From CAIWHR01 sp963773195 (GTDB lineage Bacteria; Pseudomonadota; Gammaproteobacteria; Burkholderiales; Casimicrobiaceae), in contig CAVZAE010000018.1 of NCBI GenBank assembly GCA_963773195.1, forward strand, positions 258,815 to 322,814: a stretch of DNA of 64,000 nt, given 5' to 3'. Every line of letters begins with the position of its first letter. Within the stretch, counting starts at the first letter, position 1. This document shows positions 1-8,152 of this stretch, piece by piece. The notes under the pieces are model-generated. The model was not told where the DNA came from and ran no database searches. It saw nothing but the letters and a program-made list of their open reading frames with translations. The position numbers and the translations under genes are program-made.

Positions 1-2
1 TG

Positions 3-281
3 GGCGGCGTGCTGGGCCACCAGATCGGCAGCGGCCGCGGCAACGACGTGGCCACGGCGGTCGGCGCCGTCACGGGCGCTGCCGTCGGCGCGAACGTGAA
101 TCGCAGCGGGCCGCAGACCTACACCCAGGACGTGCAGCACTGCGCGGCAGTTCCCAATAGCGCGCAGCCGTCGTACTGGGACGTGACCTACGTGTTCCGC
201 GGCGCGACGCACCGCGCCCAGCTCGCCTTCGCACCGGGTCCGACAATCACCGTGAACGGCCGCGGCGAGCCGCGCGTCTAG
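3..281 (+). CDS. Glycine-zipper envelope protein, C-terminal part (5' end outside window)
   Basis: The reading frame is open from the window edge to a TAG stop, so the N-terminus is missing. The visible part begins with a glycine-zipper stretch (small residues at regular spacing, GGVLGHQIG and AVGAVTGAAVGA) like the 2TM glycine-zipper domain of Rick_17kDa/OmpA-anchor-type outer membrane proteins. A beta-rich tail of about 55 residues follows, containing YWDVTYVFRG, as in many proteobacterial members. A role as an envelope-associated lipoprotein is inferred from the family; the signal peptide cannot be seen. The next gene is convergent. Confidence 0.7.
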   Translation, partial: GGVLGHQIGSGRGNDVATAVGAVTGAAVGANVNRSGPQTYTQDVQHCAAVPNSAQPSYWDVTYVFRGATHRAQLAFAPGPTITVNGRGEPRV

Positions 282-304
282 GCCCCACTACTTGTTAACA
301 TCTT

Positions 305-333
305 GCGGGCGCGCGCGGTAGCTGCGCGCCCGC
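305..333. terminator. GC-rich hairpin between convergent genes
   Basis: A 10-bp inverted repeat (arms GCGGGCGCGC and its complement, 9-nt loop) lies just after the stop of the first gene. It is followed on the plus strand by a loosely pyrimidine-rich stretch rather than a clean T-run. It probably ends the leftmost transcript; termination strength is uncertain. Confidence 0.4.
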
Positions 334-349
334 GGTCCTGCCTTCTTTC

Positions 350-763
350 CTACGCGCCCGTGATCACCATCCACGGGACGCCGAATTTGTCGGCGACCAT
401 GCCGAAACGGGACGCGAAGAAGGTTTTCCCGATCGGCATCTGAACCTTGCCGCCGTTGGCGAGGGCGGCGAACAACCGCTCGGCGTCGGCGTCGTTGCGT
501 GCCGTGAGCGACAGCGAAATGCCCTTGAAATCGAGCTTGCCGGAGCAATCGCCGTCGGAGGCCATGACCGTGGCGTCGCCCACCTTGAAGCTCGAATGCA
601 TCACCTTGTTCTCGCTGCCCGGCGGCACCATCCCGGGGGGCGGGGGCTCGGGACTGTCCTTGTAGCGCATGATGTTGACGTCGGTTGCGCCGAGCGCGCT
701 CTTGTAGAAGTTGATGGCCTCCTCGCAGCGGCCGTTGAAGAACAGGTACGGATCGATCGGCAT
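350..763 (-). CDS. VOC-family PhnB-like protein
   Basis: A 137-residue glyoxalase/bleomycin-resistance fold protein of the PhnB/YjdN type. It opens with MPIDPYLFFNGRCEEAINFY, the usual start of this family, and contains VMHSSFKVGD in the middle and a C-terminal FGVPWMV strand. Members form beta-alpha-beta dimers; the substrate of this subgroup is generally unknown. The start is preceded on the minus strand by an AGGAGA ribosome site. It lies downstream of, and in the same direction as, the metallo-hydrolase gene, with about 30 bp between them, so the two may be co-transcribed. Confidence 0.85.
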   Translation of the reverse strand: MPIDPYLFFNGRCEEAINFYKSALGATDVNIMRYKDSPEPPPPGMVPPGSENKVMHSSFKVGDATVMASDGDCSGKLDFKGISLSLTARNDADAERLFAALANGGKVQMPIGKTFFASRFGMVADKFGVPWMVITGA

Positions 764-794
764 CGCGGGTCTCCTTTTTCCTCTGAGGTAAACG

Positions 795-1820
795 TCAGCA
801 ACCGGCGACGCATTTGCCGTCGCCGTTGAATTCCATCGTCTTGCCGCTCAATGCCGGATAGACCGGCCGCCCCTTGACCAAGTTCGCGAAGGCCGCCGTG
901 CGCGACGCCGGCCGGAGCTTGCCGTCGGTCGTTGCGCCCTCGTTCACGTGCGTGGCGATGACCGCGTTGGGGCGCACGAGCTCGTTGGCAGCGTAGGCCG
1001 CCGACTCCGGCGTCACCGCGTTGGGCCCGAGGTTGAGCAGCATCAGGTTCGCCTTGTGGAAGTCGGCGACGACGGATTTCATGTCGGAATGCACACCCGT
1101 GTCGCCCGACAGATAGACCGTGAGGCCGTTCGTGAAGCGGATCACGTAGCCGGTCGACGGTCCCAGCGTCATGCTCACGCTGTCGGGCTCGAGGCTCTTG
1201 CGCAGGGAGTCGGCGAGCAGTTCGCGCGGCACCGTGCTGTCGTGCGCGGCCGCGACGACCGTGATCTCGACTGCGCGCGCCGCGCCGCTCGCCTTGACGC
1301 TGCGGGTGCCGCCGATCATCACGCCGGCGGTGCACGGGGCCGCGAATGGAACGACGAGATCGTTGCCCGTCTGCGCGCACGCTGGTGTCGGCTTGCCCTT
1401 GATCGCTTCGACCTTGCGGCCGACGAAATTGGCCATCGGCGCGATCATGAGGATGGCCGCATTCTTGGCCGCGGCGATCTCGGCGGTCGTCGAATTCGGT
1501 GCTGCGGAGACGACTTCCGGGTTGTCGCACGTACCGGCGCCAGGCGCCTTGAGCCTCTGGTCGCCGATGTGATCGCCGTGCGCATGGCTCAGGAGCACGA
1601 CATGGACCGCTCCGAGTCGCGCATCGTCACCGCCAGTCACCGATTGGCCCGCGTCGTACAGGATCCGCACGCCGGTCGGGTCCTCGAACAGCGTCGCGCG
1701 GTCGCGCGCGCAGAGCTCGCCTCCGTGCGAGCCAAGCGGCGTGATCTTCACGTTCTGCGCCAGCGCCGGAGCGCAGGCGAGTGCGGCGAGGGCGACTAGA
1801 GATGCGATCGATCGGGACAT
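795..1820 (-). CDS. Secreted MBL-fold metallo-hydrolase
   Basis: A 341-residue metallo-beta-lactamase-fold protein with a cleavable signal peptide (about residues 1-21, ending ALAQ), so it is probably periplasmic. The zinc-binding HxHxDH motif is visible as SHAHGDHIGD near residue 100. Later candidate ligands are an Asp in LSGDTGVH and a His in IATHVNEG. This resembles the UlaG-like/YfiN branch of metal-dependent hydrolases, but the substrate cannot be read from the sequence. It is divergent from the aldo/keto reductase gene with an 80-bp spacer that must hold both promoters. Confidence 0.8.
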   Translation of the reverse strand: MSRSIASLVALAALACAPALAQNVKITPLGSHGGELCARDRATLFEDPTGVRILYDAGQSVTGGDDARLGAVHVVLLSHAHGDHIGDQRLKAPGAGTCDNPEVVSAAPNSTTAEIAAAKNAAILMIAPMANFVGRKVEAIKGKPTPACAQTGNDLVVPFAAPCTAGVMIGGTRSVKASGAARAVEITVVAAAHDSTVPRELLADSLRKSLEPDSVSMTLGPSTGYVIRFTNGLTVYLSGDTGVHSDMKSVVADFHKANLMLLNLGPNAVTPESAAYAANELVRPNAVIATHVNEGATTDGKLRPASRTAAFANLVKGRPVYPALSGKTMEFNGDGKCVAGC

Positions 1821-1901
1821 GGCGTCTCCGAGGCGGGTTGAGGGAAGACGAGCCCCCGCGATCGGCTACGATCGCGGACGGGACAAATTCTCCGGGGCAC
1901 C

Positions 1902-2852
1902 ATGGACAAGCGCAAGCTCGGCAGCACGGGATTCGACGTCGCACCGCTCGCCTTCGGCGGCAATGTGTTCGGCTGGACCGCGGACGAGCCTACCTCGTTC
2001 GCGCTCCTTGACCGCTTCGTCGCCGCGGGCTTCAACCTGATCGACACGGCGGACTCGTATTCGCGCTGGGCGCCCGGGCACAAGGGGGGCGAATCGGAGA
2101 CGGTCATCGGCCGCTGGATCAAGCGTCGCGGCCGGCACGACGACGTGATCGTCGCGACCAAGGTGGGCTCCGACATGGGCGAGGGCCACAAGATCCTGCG
2201 CAAGGACTACATTCTGCGGGCGGCCGAGGCATCGCTCGAGCGCTTGGGCGTCGACTGCCTAGATCTCTACCAGTCGCACTGGGACGACGAGAACACGCCG
2301 TTCGAAGAGACGCTCGCTGCGTACGATCAGCTCATCCGCGAGGGCAAGGTCAAGGCGATCGGCGCGTCGAACCTGACCGCGCCGCGGCTCGCGCAGGCGC
2401 TTGCGGCATCGGCCGCGCATGGCCTGCCGCGCTACGGGATGTTGCAACCCCATTACAACCTGTACGAGCGCGCGAGCTTCGAGGGCGACTTGGGGGCGTT
2501 GTGCCTGCACGAAGGCATCGGCGTGATCACGTATTTCTCCCTCGCTGCGGGCTTCCTGACCGGCAAGTACCGCTCGCCCGCCGACTTCGGCAAGAGCGCG
2601 CGCGGCGAAGGGATGAAGAAGTTCATGAATGAGCGCGGATTCCGGATCGTCGACGCGCTCGGCGCAGTCGCCAACCGCCTCGGCGCCACGCATGCGCAGG
2701 TCGCGCTGGCGTGGCTCATGGCCCGGCCCGGCGTAACGGCGCCGATCGCCAGTGCGACATCGGTGGCGCAGCTGGACGAGCTCTTGCGGGCGCCTACGCT
2801 TCGACTCGATGCCGACGCGATCCGCACGCTCGACGTGGCCAGCGCGCCCTGA
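1902..2852 (+). CDS. Aldo/keto reductase
   Basis: A 316-residue NADPH-dependent aldo/keto reductase (TIM barrel) that reduces carbonyl substrates in the cytoplasm. Catalytic features are visible: Asp-Tyr in LIDTADSY, Lys in VATKVG and His in LYQSHWDD, followed by the GASN strand. The C-terminal cofactor-binding region contains PIASATSVAQLDELL. It is most similar in layout to the YhdN/Tas-like general stress group. The start is the ATG preceded by a GGGGCACC stretch; no strong Shine-Dalgarno sequence is present. Substrate unknown. Confidence 0.9.
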   Translation: MDKRKLGSTGFDVAPLAFGGNVFGWTADEPTSFALLDRFVAAGFNLIDTADSYSRWAPGHKGGESETVIGRWIKRRGRHDDVIVATKVGSDMGEGHKILRKDYILRAAEASLERLGVDCLDLYQSHWDDENTPFEETLAAYDQLIREGKVKAIGASNLTAPRLAQALAASAAHGLPRYGMLQPHYNLYERASFEGDLGALCLHEGIGVITYFSLAAGFLTGKYRSPADFGKSARGEGMKKFMNERGFRIVDALGAVANRLGATHAQVALAWLMARPGVTAPIASATSVAQLDELLRAPTLRLDADAIRTLDVASAP

Positions 2853-2923
2853 CGATAGCAGGCCGCGCGGCGGCGAGCGTATGATGGCGGCGCCCGCCGG
2901 CGGGCTCGCGAATCAAGGCCACG

Positions 2924-3337
2924 ATGACGCCACCGGAGACGATCGAAAGCGCGCACAAGAGCAAGAGCGGCCTGAAGCGGATCGTCAACGCGTTCTTCTA
3001 TTCGCTGTCCGGGCTGCAGCTCGCCTATCGGCACGAGCATGCGTTCCGTCAGGAGGTTGCGCTCGCCGCGATCCTGCTGCCGATCGCGTGCCTCGTGCCG
3101 GTGACCCCCGTGGAGCGTGTGCTCCTGATCGGTACGGTACTGCAGGTGCTGATCGTCGAACTCCTCAATTCGAGTGTCGAGGCTGCGATCGATCGGATCG
3201 GGCTCGAGACGCACCATTTGTCCAAGCGGGCGAAGGACATCGGCAGCGCCGCCGTCTTCCTCGCGCTCTTGCTGCTCGCGCTGACGTGGCTGCTGGTCGC
3301 CGGACCGGCGCTCCTGACTCTGTTGCTGCGGCCGTAG
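2924..3337 (+). CDS. dgkA: Diacylglycerol kinase (prokaryotic, integral membrane)
   Basis: A 137-residue DgkA-type lipid kinase. It phosphorylates diacylglycerol to phosphatidic acid in the inner membrane, recycling the diacylglycerol released by osmoregulated glucan or lipid A modification. The family signature is present as VELLNSSVEAAIDRIG, and three transmembrane helices can be seen (about residues 45-60, 65-82 and 108-134). The N-terminus contains KRIVNAFFYSLSGL, the usual amphipathic segment. A 70-bp gap separates it from the upstream reductase. It is convergent with the HEAT-repeat gene, with only 9 bp between stops. Confidence 0.92.
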   Translation: MTPPETIESAHKSKSGLKRIVNAFFYSLSGLQLAYRHEHAFRQEVALAAILLPIACLVPVTPVERVLLIGTVLQVLIVELLNSSVEAAIDRIGLETHHLSKRAKDIGSAAVFLALLLLALTWLLVAGPALLTLLLRP

Positions 3338-3346
3338 CCGCGAAGG

Positions 3347-5098
3347 TCAGCGACCCAGGAGCGCCTGCTGCACTTCGGGCGGGCACGCGGCCTTGGCGTA
3401 ATCGAGCAACGTCTGGCTGCCCATTCGCTGCTCGGGATCGGCGCCGAGGCCGATCAGCTGCGTGACGGCCGCCGCGACCCGTGCGGGTGTCACCTGCGGC
3501 AGACCGCAATGCTGCAGCACACCCCCGATCGGCGTGAATTCGGTGAGGTTGCCGTTGGGCATCACCAGCGGCAGGTTGACGTTGCCGGCGTTGACGAGGC
3601 GTGCGATCGTGGCCCGATCGCCTTCGCGTAGCGCACCGTAGAACTTCATCATGTCGACGCCTTTTGCGCCTGGCTGCGGCGCGGCGGGCTTCGGCAGCGC
3701 CCCCGCGACGACCGCCGCCGACCGCGCGCCGGCTTCGCGCCACGAAGGCTTGATCGCGTCCAGCGCGGTGAGCGCCGAGTCCCGCACCTTCGTGTCGCTC
3801 GAATCGGCGTAGGGCCGGAGCTCGTCCGCGAGCGCTCCCGCCGCCCCGTGCGCCTGGGCGATGTACCCCAGAAGCGCCACCTGCGCACCGGGATCGGGAT
3901 TGCGTTTCAGTGCCTCGGCGTAGATCGCCGCGGATGTGCCGAAGTCGCGCTCGGTATAGCGCAGCGCGCGTGCCGCCTCGTCGAACGGCGGACCGGGACG
4001 CTCGCGGCCGAGCACCGTGCGGAAGGCTTCGAGCGCCGCCGGCTTCGACACGGTCAGCAGCGGAGCCGGGAGATCGCGCGTGCCGTCGGACGCCTCCGCG
4101 AGCGCGGACAGCGCGATCGCGCGGACATCGTCGGGCGCATTGCTCACGGCGAGCCGCTCGAGTTCCGGCTTCCCAAGCACCGTCTTGTCGGCTACGTTGC
4201 GCAGCGCGCGCGCCGCGAGCTCCTGCCGGCGCGGATCCGACGATGCGCGCGCGGCGGCGGGCACCCACTCGTTCAGGTCGGCCGGGGTGGCGTATTGCGG
4301 CATTAGCTCGAACGCCGCAGCGACGGTGTCCGTGTCCGGAGCTTCCGATGCCGTGACGAGGAGCTGCGCGAAGCGCTCGGGCCGTGGCGTCGCGAGCGCC
4401 ATCGCGCGCAGGACGTCGCCAGTGCCAGGACGGTTCGACGCGACAGCGCGCTCGAGCACGGCCAGCACGCCGCGATCGCCGGTGCGCACGAGACGCGCCA
4501 GAGTCGCGTTCGCGACGGCGATGTTGTCGCGCGCGCCGCCGCTGTCGTTCGAGTTCGCGCGGGCATGCTCGTCGTAGAGAAAGTCGAGCACGAATGGCGT
4601 GAGCGCCGGCGGCGGATCGAGGCCGATCAGGCCGCGGGCAGCGAGGAAGCGCTCATAGCTGTAGGGCCCGGACGTGCGCAGCGCTTTCCGGCGGGCGTCG
4701 GCCAGCGTCGTGTTCGGTTCGCCCAGCGCCTCGAGTGCGTCGGCGGCGTACATGGCGACTGCAATGCTGGAGTCGTTGAGCGCGGTCCGCAGCGCCGGCA
4801 TCGCAGCGCGCGCCGCCGCTGCATCGTCGGCTTTGCCATCACGGGCGATCGTCCGCAGGCCGCGCGCCGCGGCGCGCCGAACGGGCTCGCTCGGATCGTT
4901 CAGCGCATCGATCAGCAGCGGGACTGCGGGCTGCGGCGCGTGGCGGGCGAGCGCATCGGCCGCCTCGACGCGATCCTTCACGCTCATGTTGCGCGACTGG
5001 AGAATGCCGGCGCTCGCGCGTACGAAGGCCTCGTCCGCCGCCGGCACGCCTAGCGCGTAAGCGACGGCGCAGGCGGCGAGGGCAAGGCGCAGGCGCAT
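3347..5098 (-). CDS. Exported HEAT-repeat protein with C-terminal ankyrin-like segment
   Basis: A 583-residue protein with a signal peptide (residues 1 to about 18). A long run of HEAT/PBS-lyase-type helical repeats follows (for example AVPLLIDALNDPSEPVRRAA), up to about residue 460. The last 110 residues look ankyrin-like (YGALREGDRATIARLVNAGN, then LIGLGADPEQR). The ATG at 5098 was chosen because it starts the signal peptide; the frame is open further upstream but runs antisense through the ArsR gene. Such repeat proteins usually act as protein-binding scaffolds; the partner here is unknown. No catalytic motif was seen. Confidence 0.75.
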   Translation of the reverse strand: MRLRLALAACAVAYALGVPAADEAFVRASAGILQSRNMSVKDRVEAADALARHAPQPAVPLLIDALNDPSEPVRRAAARGLRTIARDGKADDAAAARAAMPALRTALNDSSIAVAMYAADALEALGEPNTTLADARRKALRTSGPYSYERFLAARGLIGLDPPPALTPFVLDFLYDEHARANSNDSGGARDNIAVANATLARLVRTGDRGVLAVLERAVASNRPGTGDVLRAMALATPRPERFAQLLVTASEAPDTDTVAAAFELMPQYATPADLNEWVPAAARASSDPRRQELAARALRNVADKTVLGKPELERLAVSNAPDDVRAIALSALAEASDGTRDLPAPLLTVSKPAALEAFRTVLGRERPGPPFDEAARALRYTERDFGTSAAIYAEALKRNPDPGAQVALLGYIAQAHGAAGALADELRPYADSSDTKVRDSALTALDAIKPSWREAGARSAAVVAGALPKPAAPQPGAKGVDMMKFYGALREGDRATIARLVNAGNVNLPLVMPNGNLTEFTPIGGVLQHCGLPQVTPARVAAAVTQLIGLGADPEQRMGSQTLLDYAKAACPPEVQQALLGR

Positions 5099-5139
5099 CG
5101 ATGCAGTATAGGTGACGGTGTTCGCCCCGTCGATTCCGC

Positions 5140-5169
5140 TTGACAGCCAGCGCGTGCCTGGCCTATAGT
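5140..5169 (+). promoter_or_regulatory. Sigma-70-type promoter for the ArsR/AHSA1 pair
   Basis: A perfect -35 box TTGACA (5140-5145) and a -10 box TATAGT (5164-5169) are separated by 18 bp. The predicted transcription start falls at about 5176, at the ATG of the regulator (5177), so the mRNA is probably leaderless. This is among the clearest sigma-70 promoters in the window. Confidence 0.75.
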
Positions 5170-5184
5170 GAACCAAATGGTTCA
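5169..5184. promoter_or_regulatory. Operator of the ArsR-family regulator (inverted repeat)
   Basis: A perfect inverted repeat TGAACCA-AA-TGGTTCA lies directly after the -10 box and covers the start codon of the ArsR gene. Binding there would block RNA polymerase. Autoregulation by the adjacent ArsR protein is inferred from position and from the usual behaviour of the family. Confidence 0.65.
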
Positions 5185-5614
5185 GTATAAGACCCCACGG
5201 TTGGACCACGTCTTCGGTGCGCTGGCCGATCCCACGCGTCGCGCGGTGCTGGCGCGACTCGAGCGCAAAGAGCACACGATCAGCGAGCTTGCCGAACCGT
5301 ACGGAATGTCGCTCACCGGCTTCATCAAGCACCTGGTCATCCTCGAGGATGCGGGGCTCATCGAGCGGCACAAGGCGGGACGTGTCGTGAGTTGCCGGCT
5401 CAAGCAGGGCGCGCTCAAGGGCGCGCGCGAGTGGCTCGAGCGCCACGAGTCGTTCTGGAATGTTCAGCTCGACCGGCTGGAGGCGTACCTGGAACGAAAG
5501 GAGAAGGAGCGATGGAACACGCAATCGACGAAGGCACCCGTCTCGCCATCCGCCGGACCTACGACGCGCCGGTCGCGACGGTCTACACCGCGTGGACGGA
5601 CCCGCAGCAGATGA
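5177..5614 (+). CDS. ArsR-family winged-helix repressor
   Basis: A helix-turn-helix regulator of about 145 residues. The family core is clear: LDHVFGALADPTRRAVL, then HTISELAEPYGMSLTGFIKH as recognition helix and AGLIERHKAGR as wing. No metal-binding cysteine pair is present, as in the ArsR subgroup paired with AHSA1 proteins. ATG 5177 is preferred over GTG 5168 because the promoter places the transcript start there. The last ~33 codons overlap the start of the next gene in another frame and are low-complexity, so the functional protein may be about 110 residues plus a tail. Confidence 0.85.
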   Translation: MVQYKTPRLDHVFGALADPTRRAVLARLERKEHTISELAEPYGMSLTGFIKHLVILEDAGLIERHKAGRVVSCRLKQGALKGAREWLERHESFWNVQLDRLEAYLERKEKERWNTQSTKAPVSPSAGPTTRRSRRSTPRGRTRSR

Positions 5615-5958
5615 GGGATTGGATGGGCCCGTCGGACGCCTTCGGTCCGTCCGACGTGACATTGGATTTCCGGGTCGGCGGTCGTTACCGGATCGTCATG
5701 CATGGACCGAACGGCGAAACCCATCGCGTCGGTGGCGTCTATCGCGAGATCGCGCCCAACCGGAGGCTTGTCTACACGTGGGCATGGGAGAGCACGCCGG
5801 AACGCGAGTCGCTCGTCACGGTCGAATTTCGGTCGGCAGGACAGGGCACCGAGCTCGTGCTGACCCACGAGCGCTTCGCGGACACGGAAGCGCGCGACAA
5901 GCACCAGCAGGGCTGGAACGGCTGCCTCGATCGTCTCGGCCGCTATCTTTCGAAGTGA
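5512..5958 (+). CDS. SRPBCC/AHSA1-family protein
   Basis: A 148-residue START-like (SRPBCC) protein of the activator-of-Hsp90 C-terminal type. It contains RRTYDAPVATVYTAWTDPQQ at the N-terminus, FRVGGRYR in the middle and GWNGCLDRLGRYL at the end. The fold is a hydrophobic ligand-binding cup; ligands are unknown. The start is set by AAGGAG just before the ATG, inside the preceding ArsR gene (about 100 bp overlap). ArsR-AHSA1 pairs are common and are probably co-transcribed; the VOC gene follows after 22 bp. Confidence 0.88.
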   Translation: MEHAIDEGTRLAIRRTYDAPVATVYTAWTDPQQMRDWMGPSDAFGPSDVTLDFRVGGRYRIVMHGPNGETHRVGGVYREIAPNRRLVYTWAWESTPERESLVTVEFRSAGQGTELVLTHERFADTEARDKHQQGWNGCLDRLGRYLSK

Positions 5959-5980
5959 ATTCAACCCCCAGGAGTCAGCG

Positions 5981-6346
5981 ATGGCCAATCCTTTTGTTCA
6001 CTGCGAGCTCGCCACGACCGACGTCGGCAAGGCGAAGGGCTTCTACGGCAAGCTCTTCGACTGGAAATTCGATGACATGCCCATGGACGGCGGCACCTAC
6101 TCGCTGATCGGCGTCGGCGAAGGTACGGGCGGCGGGCTCATGAAGAATCCGATGCCTGACGCGCCGTCGATGTGGATGCCCTACGTGCACGTGCCCGACA
6201 TCCAGGCCGCGACGACGAAGGCACGCTCGCTCGGCGCCAATATTTGCAAGGACGTGACCGAGGTGAAGGATATGGGGTGGCTGTCGATCTTCACCGACCC
6301 GACCGGCGCCATGCTCGGCTTGTGGCAGCCGACGAAGAAGACGTAA
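5981..6346 (+). CDS. VOC-family protein
   Basis: A 121-residue single-domain glyoxalase-like protein: FVHCELATTDVGKAKGFYGK at the start, a middle strand PYVHVPDIQAA, and the terminal DPTGAMLGLWQP typical of the family. It is preceded by CAGGAG, seven bases before the ATG. It probably forms the third gene of the ArsR-AHSA1-VOC transcript, a grouping often seen in proteobacteria. Substrate unknown. Confidence 0.87.
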   Translation: MANPFVHCELATTDVGKAKGFYGKLFDWKFDDMPMDGGTYSLIGVGEGTGGGLMKNPMPDAPSMWMPYVHVPDIQAATTKARSLGANICKDVTEVKDMGWLSIFTDPTGAMLGLWQPTKKT

Positions 6347-6415
6347 CGCTCTGTAACGCCCCCTGTTCAACGCCCGCGGAGGGGAATACCATAGCCGGAG
6401 GAGTGTTGGCATTCG

Positions 6416-7012
6416 GTGATGGCGATTCCACGTTGCGCGTGGTGTCTCATGGCGGCGCTGGCCGGGGCGCTCGGTGCGTCCTCCGTCGGCGCCGATGTGT
6501 TCGTCTGGGTCGATGCGCGCGGCCATACCAACGTAAGCAATATCGACCCGCCTGACGACGCGCGGGTGACGAGCGTCATCAAGAGCGTTCCGCGCACTGC
6601 TGCGCAGGAAGAGGCGGCGCGCGCCGCCGCGCAACGGGCCGAGATGCAGGCGCTGAACGATCGCATGGCGATGCTGCAGAACCAACTCGACCAGCAACGC
6701 CGCGAGGCCGCCTGGATGCCGGCGGCCTACGCTCCGCCTCCGGTCGTCTACGCGCCGCCCCCGCCACAGTACAGCTGGGCGCAGCCGCCCGCGCCCGACG
6801 TCGCCGATACGGCGCCGTCGTGGGGGTGGGGCTGCGATTCCCCGTGGAGCGGCTGCGGGTTCGGCTTCGGCGGCTGGCCCGTCGCGGTCGTCGTAAACAA
6901 CGGTAAGCACTTCCACCGCGGGCCGGGACACGGGGTTCGCCCGATGCCGACGCCTCATCCCGGCTGGACCGGCCCTGTCCGCCCGCTTGGCGCGATGACG
7001 CGCCGCGGCTAG
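6416..7012 (+). CDS. DUF4124-type exported protein with Pro/Tyr-rich C-terminus
   Basis: A 198-residue protein with a signal peptide ending about residue 26. The short DUF4124 motif follows (VFVWVDARGHTNVSNI), then a glutamine/alanine-rich coiled-coil segment and a Pro-, Tyr- and Gly-rich tail. DUF4124 proteins are periplasmic or envelope proteins of unknown function common in beta- and gammaproteobacteria. Adjacent GTG (6416) and ATG (6419) codons both fit as start; a GGAGGAG lies somewhat far upstream. Confidence 0.7.
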   Translation: MMAIPRCAWCLMAALAGALGASSVGADVFVWVDARGHTNVSNIDPPDDARVTSVIKSVPRTAAQEEAARAAAQRAEMQALNDRMAMLQNQLDQQRREAAWMPAAYAPPPVVYAPPPPQYSWAQPPAPDVADTAPSWGWGCDSPWSGCGFGFGGWPVAVVVNNGKHFHRGPGHGVRPMPTPHPGWTGPVRPLGAMTRRG

Positions 7013-7022
7013 ACACCGACGC

Positions 7023-7535
7023 TCATTGCTTCCTGTCCGGCGCGGACAGCCGGTCCGCCACCGCGAGCACCAGCATCGCGACGGCGAACGTCAGCAGGAT
7101 GCCGACCACCCACGCAAGCTTCGTGTTGTCGGCTTGGCGCTCGATGTCCATGAACCACTCGAGGACGTTGACCGCGGCAATCGCGACGATCGAGCCCAGG
7201 AGCTTCTGCTTGAGGCCGGCGAAGCCGATCCGGGTCAGGCCCTCGGGCCAGCCCGGATGTCGCGTTTCGTCGAACGGCGCTAGGAAGTTCTCGTAGCTCG
7301 AGAAGATCACGATCACGATCAGGTTGGCCGTCAGCGTGAGGTCGACCAGGTTCAGGATGCCGACGATCACCTCGGCCGGGGGGGCTGACCACACGGTGCC
7401 GACGAAGCTCGCGAGCTTGATGCCGAACTTGACGAGCAGTGCCGCGAGACCAATGCCGAGCCCGATCAGGAACGGCGCGACCAGCCAGCGGCAACCAACG
7501 AGGACCGCTTCCAAAACCCGCTTGAGCTCCCGCAT
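7023..7535 (-). CDS. UPF0114 (YqhA-like) inner membrane protein
   Basis: A 170-residue integral membrane protein of the UPF0114/TIGR00645 family. It begins RVLEAVLVGCRWLVAPFLIG and contains VDLTLTANLIVIVIFSSYENF and KQKLLGSIVAIAAVNVLE, both family hallmarks. Three to four transmembrane helices are visible. Function is unknown. It is convergent with the DUF4124 gene, with 10 bp between the stops. Confidence 0.9.
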   Translation of the reverse strand: MRELKRVLEAVLVGCRWLVAPFLIGLGIGLAALLVKFGIKLASFVGTVWSAPPAEVIVGILNLVDLTLTANLIVIVIFSSYENFLAPFDETRHPGWPEGLTRIGFAGLKQKLLGSIVAIAAVNVLEWFMDIERQADNTKLAWVVGILLTFAVAMLVLAVADRLSAPDRKQ

Positions 7536-7709
7536 GCATCGCTCCCCAATCGAGGCGTGGATACGCCGGGCGCAGGTCCTATCTTAATGTAGGCCGGCAT
7601 CCCGCGCCCTTGTCAGCGGCGCGCGGATTCGAACAACCAAGCCGTGCACTGCGGGTCGAACTTGTGATCGGCGCCATTTCGTGCGCCGACGTGTTGGAGG
7701 AGGTCGAGC

Positions 7710-8130
7710 ATGAACCGATGCCTGAAAGGTGTGGTTCCGCTGGTCGTCGCGCTCGCGGCGACAGCTGCATGGGCCAACCAGAGCGAGAGCGCGAACGCGC
7801 CCGCCGTCGCCGACACTCAGTCGTCGGCGTTGAGTCCAGGCCGCATCACCCTGTACGAATATCCAAATTTCGCCGGGCCGCAGGTCACGATCGAAAGCGG
7901 CATGGCACAGAGCCTCGACTGGGCGAACTTCAACAACCCGCTTGCACCGGGCCGAATCGGCGCGTGTGGAGTCGGGCACGTGGAAGATTTGCTCGGACCG
8001 TGCCTTCCAGGGTGAATGCCGTGTCGTAGGCCCTGGCGACTACGCGACGCTGTCCGGCGCTCTGGCCAGCGGTATCGCATCTGCGGAACCAGTAGTGAGC
8101 CCGCAGCTCGGCGCGTTGACGCCGCAGTAG
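7710..8130 (+). pseudogene. Beta/gamma-crystallin-like exported protein, frameshifted
   Basis: The N-terminal frame starts at ATG 7710 with a signal peptide (to about residue 22), then RITLYEYPNFAGPQVTIE, the first half of a beta/gamma-crystallin Greek-key motif, up to LDWANFNNPL. The continuation (HRAESARVESGTWKICSDRA, FQGECRVVGPGDY) lies in the next frame. The break is near 7941-7944, where removing one T from CTTG restores one frame. The second copy downstream has the same join (HRATSIRVESGTW), which supports this. Intact members are small exported proteins with two Greek keys. Either a real +1 mutation or a base-calling error. Confidence 0.7.
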
Positions 8131-8152
8131 CCACAGCCATCTTTAGGAGCCG

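Noticed and set aside
5099..5662. Upstream extension of the HEAT-repeat frame by 188 codons
   Set aside because: The extension is antisense to the ArsR and AHSA1 genes, and a signal peptide begins at 5098.
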